From Theobroma cacao (taxonomy: Eukaryota > Streptophyta > Magnoliopsida > Malvales > Malvaceae): a DNA stretch of 64,000 nucleotides. Below, piece after piece: positions 55,932 through 64,000 of this stretch; within the stretch, counting starts at the first letter, position 1, and each line of letters opens with the position of its first letter. A program made the position numbers and the translations under genes. The notes under the pieces are model-generated. The model made no database searches. It worked only from the letters and a program-made list of their open reading frames with translations, and had not been told where the DNA came from. The DNA lies in contig NC_030852.1 in NCBI RefSeq assembly GCF_000208745.1, forward strand, positions 6,614,498 through 6,678,497. The letters are read 5' to 3'.

Positions 55932-57365
55932 TATCAAGAGACGGGTATACGCCGACGCTACACTAGATAAGTGGCTGAAAATGGGAAGGGGCGAGGAAGG
56001 TACTAGGAAAATGGGGAACCCTTCTCTTTAACATGAAATGAGTGGAAATGTGGCAGGCAGGCATCTAAGGGCTTGAGATTTGATGATATATGCATGCAAG
56101 GATGGTGGTTGAGCGATAAAGTGAAGGGTTTATTTATTTTGCTATACTTTTTAGCTTCACATATCACTATGAGACAACAAGGTGCAAGCAAATTACATGA
56201 GTCATGGACCTCATGGGCGTGTCATTGAGTGACTTAAAAAGCATATAGTTTAGTGCCTCTTTGCCTTTCTGTCTTCTTTTAATTTTCATTTGTTAAGTAA
56301 TAATGATTTAATTGCCAGGATCATGTGAGAATATATAAACTCCTTTAACCGTAATATATAGATAAATATAAGCCCATTTATTACTTAAAATTTTTTCATT
56401 ATGGTAAAAATGTGTGTAAAGTTAGCTCAAATTGTTCTTATGGAATTGAATTCACGAGATTTTTATTCTAATGAAGAGAAAACATTCGACTTTTAAACCT
56501 TATCTCTCTTAAGGAGTGATAATAATGATTGGATCGAAAGGTAGTTATTCCATTTGTTAGACTATAGAAACTCATAAGAGGCAAAAAGAACAAAAATGGG
56601 AAACTAGTCCAAATGTTCTTACCAGACTGATAAAGGAAGTCCAATGCTCGAGGCAGTTACCCTCATAAGTTATTCTTCCAATATATTTATATTGGGTTCC
56701 ACTGTTTCTTTACTCTGCAATAAATAGTTTAATAAGGTGAGCACATGATGAGGCATGGACCAAAGGCTAGCGATTGTATCAGCCATCACAAAACGACACC
56801 ACCAACCTTATGATTGAATATGGTAAGGAGCAATTTGTTCGATATTATTCTCTACGGCTGGTCACCTAACTTGATAAAGAATTAATCATACCTACAACAC
56901 AACACAAATCCATTTTTTGTATACAAGATGTGATGGAATATACAAATACAGCTCTCAGATATGAACGATGAAGGAATATTTAGCCTGGGAGTTTTCCATG
57001 TCAAGTCTTTGTTATTTATTTGCTAGCTTGCAAACAATTAGTCGAAAAGCCTCAAAAGTATTTAATATTCAATTTCCATATTTACTTTCAATTAATTTTT
57101 TCATCGTTTTTCAAATATTAAATTAAAATTTTCATATTAATTCTAATTGTTTTATTTAGAAGTCGGACTCGGTTGGAATGTCTAAAACTTTGGTTCAGAT
57201 TTGCTTATTCATTTAAATTTTATTCGGTATTCAAATAAGTATTTTAAATATATTTCAAATTTAAAATTAAATAAAAATAATATTTAATAATATAATAATA
57301 ATAAATCTTTGTCCGGTCTGGGGAAAGGTCCATTTACAACTAAAGAGTGGTTATACAAAGCAAAT

Positions 57366-57408
<43 letters not shown>

Positions 57409-58313
57409 GACAAAAATAATCATATTTATTCATTATAATTCTAAATTTTCATTATATTAATAATTATCTAATTTGTAAATATGTAAAATTTTAATTGCAA
57501 CTAATCTTTAAAGGTTTATAGTAAACAGAAGAAGAAAGAAAAACTTAAAACTTAAAATATATAAATTTTTTTTACAGAGATTATAGTCCAAAAAGGAGTT
57601 CTCTCTATTGTGTTTTTATAGCTATTAACATAGAAAATATTGGCTGACACAATAATTAATCTAATCTTTTTATTTGGCTGACTAAAAAGGAAAATTATAA
57701 TTTAATAAGGAGTAAAAGATCCTGTGTGTAACAATCTTTATATTTAAAAATTAAAGAAAATCAAGTTAGTAATTGGATTCAAATTTTCTTTTATTTAAGG
57801 AAGAGGGATTTTATATTTAACTCTTTGTGGATGCCAAATTATGCACTTACTATCACTGGAATATTCGGATGTTGTTAATTGTTTTTCTACAATTACTAAA
57901 TAAAATATTCAAATGTTGTTAAATTATTGTTGAAATGTTAATGTAGGCAACTTTTTGTTAAATATTTGAATAAAAAACTTTAAGTAAATTTTTATTATTA
58001 AAATTATTGATAAAAAATCCATTTATAACATGAAAAAGTCATTTCTCAAACAACTTGAATCCGAGGCAACCTTAAATCCAGATAAACTAACCTCAAAACA
58101 ACTTTAATTCAAGATAATACTGGAATATATCTTATTATTATTATTATTAAATTTATTTTATCTTAAGAAATTCAACAAAAGGTGCTATTCTTTTGGTCTG
58201 ACAACCCATATTTGAATTTAAAATATTTAAGTGAATCTCAACTTCTAATTATTGGAGTTAAAGATTAATATATAATCATTAACATTGCTATACTAACCAA
58301 AACAGAGATGAAA
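55932..58313. other. Upstream of the PADRE gene and AT-rich intergenic DNA
   Basis: The first ~200 bases should hold the 5' leader and promoter of the PADRE gene; a TGCATGCATATATC stretch lies around 56084-56098 (minus strand GATATATGCATGCA), a candidate TATA/RY region but unproven. The rest, especially 56250-58300, is extremely AT-rich, with a TA microsatellite at 57366-57399. No gene is supported. Confidence 0.5.
57366..57399. repeat. (TA)n microsatellite
   Basis: About fifteen uninterrupted TA units. Confidence 0.9.
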
Positions 58314-58326
58314 GTCTCCGATACCA
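58314..58326 (-). other. PBS-like sequence beside the copia 3' LTR
   Basis: The minus strand reads TGGTATCGGAGAC immediately after the LTR end, one mismatch from TGGTATCAGAG. A PBS is expected after a 5' LTR, not after a 3' LTR. Confidence 0.5.
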
Positions 58327-58665
58327 TGAGACAAACAAGCATCAAGGACTTCCTTAGAAAATTATGAAAGTCTTTGTTTTGAAGTTGTAAAACAGAGATG
58401 AACGAGTAATGAAGAAAACGATGATACCAAAAGCTATCTTACGTTCATTTGTTTAATTACAAAAATCATATATTGTTGTCACATTCATTACACTTGTTGA
58501 TAATATTAACAAGTGTTAAGCATAAGATTACCACAAAGCATGCAAAGTAACACGTATGAGACACTAAGATAGTAATGTAAACTTGCATCAATACTAGTAC
58601 AACGAAGCAAAATATAACATTACAAAAGACATCTGTATTGAGGATGCATGCATTAATATCTAACA
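58327..58665 (-). repeat. LTR of the right copia relic
   Basis: The minus strand begins TGTTAGATATT right after the purine tract ATTAAGGAGGAG (58677-58666) and ends GTTTGTCTCA; 339 bp. The pol stop codon (58662-58660) lies inside its first six bases. Confidence 0.65.
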
Positions 58666-60040
58666 CTCCTCCTTAATGCCTGCATGGTAAATGTTTAGTT
58701 TGCTTCTGAGGTATTCAAGTCCTGGTCCAAGTAAAGCCTTGGTCATTATATCTGTAAGCTGTAGCTCTGAAGAAAAATATTGGACATGGATATCTCCATT
58801 CTTTTCAGCATCACGAATGGCATGAAACTTGACCTGAATGTGCTTTGATTTGCCATGAAACACTAGATTTTTTGATATAGCTATTTTTTAATTATTGTCA
58901 ACCAGCAATGGAGTAGAATGACATTGTGAAAGTTTTAAGTCTGCCAGGACTTTCCTCAACCAGATGGCCTGATTAGATGTAGCTAATGCTGCAATGTATT
59001 CTGCCCCAGCAAAAGACTGAGCAACTAGTGTTTGCTTATGACAGCTCTAGCTGAATGGACCATTACCTAAAGTAAAAACACAACCAGAGAGGTTACGAAG
59101 ATCATCAACATTTCCAGCCCAGTCACTGTCTGAATATCTTGAAAGACTCACCTAAGTGGTTCTAATGAAATAAATCACATGATTCTGAGTGCCTTCCAAA
59201 TATTTCAACACACATTTTGCAACTGTCAAATGAAGATTTTTTGGTTCTTGCATGAATCTTGATAGCATACTAATAGAAAACATAATGTCTGAAGGAGAAT
59301 AACACAAGTAGAGCAGGCATCCAATCATACTTCGATAAGTTAAAGGATCTTTGAGCTTCGTACCTTTACTACATGAATATTTTTCATTTTACAGGCAATG
59401 GAGTTATTGCTGCCTTATTTTACTCCATATGAAATCTCTTTAGAACATCTTAAATGTATTTCTTTTGTGAAAGTCTAACCCCATCAATAGATTGGCTAAT
59501 TTTTAACCCTAAGAAAGAGCTCATCAAACTTACATCAGTCATATCGAACTCATTGTGCATTTTTTCTTTAAACCTCTGCAATGCTATGTTGTCTTCTTCT
59601 ATAACCAGCAAGTCAACAACGTACAGTGAGACAATCATAGAAGGTTTAGCTGAAGAGCTATATGTGTATAAAGTTGCTTCATTACAGCTCTTGACAAACA
59701 TCTGTTTAAGCAAACATGTATCCATTCTGTTATACCAGGTACGAGAAGCCTATTTAAGGCCATATAAGGCTTTTGTGCAACTTGAAAACCTTATCTTCAT
59801 TTGTATTTTGGATGAATCCATCAGGCTGCTCCACATATACTTCTTCTTCCATGACACCAATAAGAAATGCATACTTAATATCTAAATGATACACATTCCA
59901 ATTAAGTGCAACAGATAGAGTAAGCAATAGTCTGATTATGTCAAACCTTGTTTCTAGAGCATATGTCTCCATGCAGTCAATCCCAAGTAGTTGATTAAAG
60001 CCTTTGGCAACCAAACAAGCTTTAAATTTGTTCACTCTAC
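58660..60040 (-). pseudogene. Reverse transcriptase and RNase H of the right copia relic
   Basis: RT is readable from about 60035 (ACLVAKGFNQ) to 59450. The catalytic YVDD reads YVVD at 59623-59612 (first Asp to Val). RNase H ends at 58863-58660 with the family blocks KFHAIRDAEK and LTDIMTKAL. Frames change near 59750 and again between 59450 and 58863. Confidence 0.87.
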
Positions 60041-61600
60041 CATCTGGATTAAGTTTCCTTTTGAAGATCCATTTAACATTAATAATATGGTGATTGCTTG
60101 GCTTGTTTACAAGACTCCAAGTCTAATTTTTGTTGATCATATTAAGCTTTTCTTACATAGCAACTCTTCATTCAGGACATTTTGTTGGTTCTGCAAAAGT
60201 AGTTGGCTCTTCTGCAACAACAAAACTCCTATGATATATATCATCAGTTGACCGTGTACCTCTGACAAGTACATCATCGACATTCTCATTATTAAGAGTA
60301 AGCAAGATTCCATTATTGTCCCCAGATTATGGTTCCTAGTTCCAACTTAGAGATTCATCAAAGGAAACATTTCTACTAATAATCAACTTATTAGACTCAG
60401 GTAAATAAACTCTATAACCTTTGGAATGAGAATTGTACCTAAGAAAGATGCTTGCAAGAGCTTTTTGCTAAAGTTTGTCACACTGAGATTATAGTACAAG
60501 AACATAACAGACACACTCGAACACTTTTAGATGATTAAGAGATGATTTATAGCCAAACCAAGCTTCAAATGGGGTCATATCATTCACTGCTTGAGTGGGC
60601 AGCAAATTAAGTAAATACACTACAGTATTTGCATCTTTTGCCCAAAATTTCTTTGGTACATTATTCTTAATCATCAGGCACTTGAACATATGCATGATTG
60701 TCCTATTTTTTCTTTCATTAACCCCATTCTATTGAGGTGTATATGGAGTTTTAAGTTGACGATTAATGCCTTCTCTTGATAGGTACTGAGTAAATTCTGT
60801 GGATGTATACTCTCCCTCATTATCTGTTTTGAGGCACTTAATCTTAGCTTCTGATTCCAATTCAACCTTGGCTTTGAAAACTAGGAATAACTCAAACACT
60901 TCTAACTTCATCTTAATAAAATAGATCCAACACATTCTAGACATATCATCAATAAAAATTAAATAATATATGTTGCCATGACACTCAATACTCATTAGAC
61001 CAGCCACATCATAATGTATTAGATCAAGTTTTTCTTTGGCTCTGCTAGTGGAAGTAGGGAAGGGTTTCCTTGATAATTTGCCCAGTTGACAAACACTGCA
61101 CATCGAACCTTTATCAGTAAACTTTGGAAGCTTTTAAACTAACTCAAAAGTGTTTACTTGCAATAGTGAACAATAATTGAAGTGGCCAAGTCTCTTGTGC
61201 CAGAGACTTATTTTACTCACATCAAATTCATTTATTTGTGATGCATGTAAACATAACTGATCTGTACTTATTAAGAAACATCTCTTTCTCATTGGAATGG
61301 CCATCAAATAAGTACCAGATGGATCAAGTACTCTGTATGCACTATCTTCGAACAACAAAGTATACTTACATTCCACCAATTGCCCAACAGGTAATAAACT
61401 TTGAGTAATTGTTGGAACTAAAAGCACATAAAAAATATACTTGATTCCTGCTGAAGCATGAACATTGACAGTTCCCTTTCCAATGGAATCAAGATAGAGT
61501 CCATTACCAATTTTAACTCTGGATTTATAATCCTTATCCAAGTCAACAAACATGCTTTCCAATGGTGTGATATGGTTGGAACTCCTATTATCAAGCAGCC
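60041..61600 (-). pseudogene. Protease end and integrase of the right copia relic
   Basis: The protease DSG motif is D-N-R near 61600, so it is inactive. Pre-integrase blocks WHKRLGH (about 61205) and VCQLGKLSRKPF (about 61095) form the zinc domain. The core has Asp in HYDVAG, Asp in KTDNEGEY and Glu in NERKNRT (about 60712), so the acidic triad is readable, but a stop lies at about 60730 just before that Glu. The segment 60695-60489 is the post-core region (WAKDANTVVYLLN). 60488-60041 is a degraded linker. Confidence 0.85.
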
Positions 61601-61601
61601 A

Positions 61602-62142
61602 TTAATCATTATGAACAACACTGCTGGGTGCAGTTAATACCATAAAAAGTATTTCTTCTACCACCAAAGCTTTCTCAATCGACTGATCTACTTTCTCAGT
61701 TGCTGAAGACTTATTTTTACACATCTTATCAATGTGTTTAAGTTCATTACAGACTTTACACTTAGCATCAAGTTTAAACCAATAATTATCCTCAAAGTGA
61801 TTACGTTTTTTGCAATGCATGCAGACTTTGAACTTGCCTTTTCTGTTGAAAGTTTGGCCAGAATTGAAGGCTTTCTTGTCTTTATCTCTGAAATTCTTCT
61901 TGTTCCTAGTGTTAGTTACAACTTTGCCTTGATATTTTGTAACAAATTTAGTTTCCATGCTTGGATTTTGGGGTGCTGTACATCTCTGTTCAGCAGCTTG
62001 AAGAGCACTCACTATCTTAGTGATTGTAAGTTTGATGGGATCCTTCGATTGCTCAAAAGAAGTAATAATAGCTACAAACTTTTCTGGTATGCTTACTAGA
62101 ATCTTTTCCACAATGCTAGTTTCAGATAACTTCTCACCTAGT
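61602..62142 (-). pseudogene. gag C-terminal part of the right copia relic
   Basis: Contains the end of the gag core (VEKILVSIPEKF at about 62111), a basic linker and two knuckles: the first (CMHC...H, about 61825) has Tyr for its last Cys, and the second (CKVC...H...C, about 61760) is complete. The start of gag is missing. Confidence 0.82.
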
Positions 62143-62826
62143 TGCTAGGAACGACATGATTAGAGCATCAACGCAACGGAATAACAAAAATTGAAATAAA
62201 ATAAAAACATGCCTTTTACCTTTGGATCACCTTGGTTGTTTAATACAAAGTTAAGCACCACATAAAATCAGAAAAAGTGTACCTTTTCAAGTGATATCGT
62301 AATCAAATGGATTCCTTTTCTTGACAAAATGTGAACACCTTTTGTGTGAAAGAATCTTAGCCACTCAATCGTTTGGCCTCCAATGATGCACACACAATTG
62401 CAACTGATCCTTCTCAAGAAGAGAGTTTTATGCCACGGGCTTGTGCTAGCAAGTGGACAACGATTTGTCCTCTTTTTCTTCTTTGATTTCCAACAAAGAA
62501 TCAAAGGAGAAGTTTGCAAAATAAAAAAATAAACTTTTCAAGAGTGGCAGCACTCAAGAGAAAAAACTTTTTTTTTTCCATCTCCTTTATATAAAAAAAA
62601 GTGGTTATAATGTGATATTTATATCTAGATTTAACTTCTTAAAATTTGGAAAATAAGGCCTTAATATTATAAAAATTATAATATTTAACCAATACCTAAT
62701 TAAACTCTTTTAATTAGGTCCTTGGTAGTTAAAACCTAGAATTTGATTTAAGTCTAACTTAAATCATCACACTCTCAATTTAATCCAAATTGCAACCTTT
62801 GTGTATGACCCATTAAGTTTCTAACA
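62143..62826 (-). mobile_element. LTR-like fragment, about 684 bp
   Basis: The minus strand begins TGTTAGAAACTTAATGG and ends TTCCTAGCA, so it has TG...CA ends and a short imperfect inverted repeat. A TATA-like TTTATATAAAGG lies at about 62597-62586 on the minus strand. It differs from the LTR at 58327 and therefore is not that element's other LTR. No target-site duplication was found. Confidence 0.5.
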
Positions 62827-63087
62827 TGTTGGCAATGGAATTGAATTATAATATTATTAATTAATTAATTAATTTAAATGAATCATATTCAATTTTAAAT
62901 TAACTAATTCAATTCCATAGACCACGATTGACATTTAACAATACATCATGGTGATAATTCTATTTTATAGAATTATTTTATTCTAATTTTGTTATTAAAT
63001 ATTAGTTAAGTCTTCAATTTTCAAATATAATTTACTTATTTTTAGTTGTTTTTATAATTAGGCTACTTTTAAGTTAGTGTGAGACCC
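62827..63087. other. AT-rich spacer with imperfect inverted repeat
   Basis: TGGAATTGAATTA (about 62836) and TAATTCAATTCCA (about 62906-62918) form an inverted repeat around AATTAATT-rich DNA. No gene. Confidence 0.55.
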
Positions 63088-64000
63088 TGTCAAGCTCGAT
63101 TAAAAGACGGTATTGTACCGAGTGGTACAACTAAGTTAAATCGAGCCTTGAACTAGTTCAAATAGAAATTCTAAGAGGAATTTAAAAATTTTAAAACCAA
63201 CAGAATGGCTTAGAATAGTGATTTGGAGTTCAAGGTCCAGTTTGGAGTCCATAAAAAAATTGACCGATTAGGGACAAAACGGTCATTTTACCATTTGATG
63301 ATAAAATGGAGATTTTTAGCCAAGATTTGATCACATTTGACCAAGAATAATTATATGAAATATAATTATGATTATTGGAGTATAAAATGATGTTTAGCAG
63401 TGAAAAATTTTGATTCCCGGTATTTATGGAGCACAAGGGCAAAATGGTAATCTTACCACTAGAGGACTAAACGGAAATTTTTTTTAAGTAATTTTTTACC
63501 CCATTTGGTTAATATTGATCAATATTAGTGTTATTTTAGGTTGAAAAGTAGAAACAATGAGATTCCGGTACATTTCGGAGTATAGGGGCAAAATCGTAAT
63601 TTTTTCGTCTCGGGGGCAAATCGGTAAATTTTTCACCCCAGCACTTGTCAAGACCAAGGGATTTTAATTGGGGTAGAATTGGATAAATACCAGAATATTT
63701 GTGGTGGAAAATTAAGAAGAAAAGGTCAAAAAGTTAAAAATTGGGCAAATAAGCATGTGACACATGGCATGCTTGATTATTTTATTATTTTCTATAGAAA
63801 TCAGCCCATTAAATCCCCAATTCCCTCACCATATTCAGCCTAGACATCCAGCAACAAGAAAAAAGGAAGAACAAAAGGAAAAACAAGAAAACCTAGGTGG
63901 AAATTCAAAGAAAAAGTGAAGAAATCAAGGAAACAAGCTAGGTAAGTTAAAATTTCTTTAATTCTCCTTGATACCTAGCTTACCCATGCTTTTGTTCTTG
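63088..64000 (+). mobile_element. LTR, gypsy family C, cut by the window edge
   Basis: Starts at TGTCAAGCTCG (63088; an alternative start is ten bases upstream) and is collinear with the first ~900 bp of 37858-40989 and 49141-52098, including the repeated GGGGCAAAATGG blocks and a donor-like CTAG|GTAAGT at 63942. Whether it is solo or part of a full element cannot be seen. Confidence 0.85.

Larger units (their letters stand above)
58327..62142 (-). mobile_element. Ty1/copia relic, 5' end missing
   Basis: Minus-strand order is gag, protease, integrase, RT, RNase H, PPT, LTR. INT before RT marks Ty1/copia; the short LTR and two CCHC-like knuckles in gag resemble the Ale/Retrofit group, but lineage is uncertain. 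The 5' LTR and gag start are absent; at 62142 the frame runs into a different LTR-like sequence. Confidence 0.85.

Noticed and set aside
1..64000. tRNA, rRNA or organellar insertions
   Set aside because: No cloverleaf-like A/B box pairs, rRNA blocks or chloroplast/mitochondrial gene fragments were recognised by eye; PBS sites are only short tRNA complements. A dedicated tRNA scan was not possible.

Overview
This 64 kb window is AT-rich nuclear DNA from a flowering plant, almost certainly a eudicot. The evidence is plant-type LTR retrotransposons (chromovirus, Tat/Athila and Sirevirus lineages), an intron-bearing F-box/LRR/FBD gene and a DUF4228/PADRE gene. The gag-pol family of the complete gypsy element resembles one I associate from memory with Malvaceae (Theobroma cacao). 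That placement is a recollection, not something the sequence proves.

Layout, left to right. 1-4806: minus-strand Ty3/gypsy chromovirus, cut by the window edge, with PBS and a GC-rich 5' LTR. 5198-7000: a three-exon F-box/LRR/FBD gene that has lost its start exon and carries a stop and frameshift. 7001-12618: T-rich non-coding DNA with ~220 bp diverged tandem units, interrupted by a minus-strand solo LTR (8620-11303). 12619-13415: minus-strand Tat-type LTR piece. 13416-42316: a minus-strand Sirevirus (Ty1/copia with an env-like ORF), inflated from about 9.8 kb to 29 kb by insertions. These are a complete 10,046 bp Tekay-type gypsy element (15032-25077, TSD AAACA) and a gypsy LTR in its gag (32200-41277). 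That LTR itself carries a solo LTR (33512-36504, TSD GAACA) and a chimeric LTR (37497-40989, TSD AACGC). 42317-42699: a CACTA-type transposon end. 42720-45896: 3' end of a plus-strand Tat/Athila element with its LTR. 47040-52985: LINE-type ORF1 relic (RRM + DUF4283) split by a solo LTR (49141-52098, TSD AATGT). 55437-55931: the only intact host gene, a 164-residue PADRE protein on the minus strand. 58327-62142: minus-strand Ty1/copia relic. 62143-62826: another LTR. 63088-64000: start of another LTR like the one at 49141.

No element looks autonomous. Each has lost at least one catalytic or zinc-binding residue in addition to stops and frameshifts, and many lesions are C-to-T/G-to-A changes, as expected of methylated, silenced plant repeats. 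Solo LTRs outnumber complete elements.

The most unusual material is inside the gypsy LTRs. Two related LTR families carry a scattered 12-bp palindrome (TCGCTGCAGCGA) and tandem hairpin units. All copies have a splice-donor-like site at a similar place. A ~150 bp module is shared by three different LTR types, inverted in one of them. One LTR is a mosaic of two families yet is bounded by a perfect target-site duplication. Lengths and TSDs were read by eye; no alignment or database search was run.
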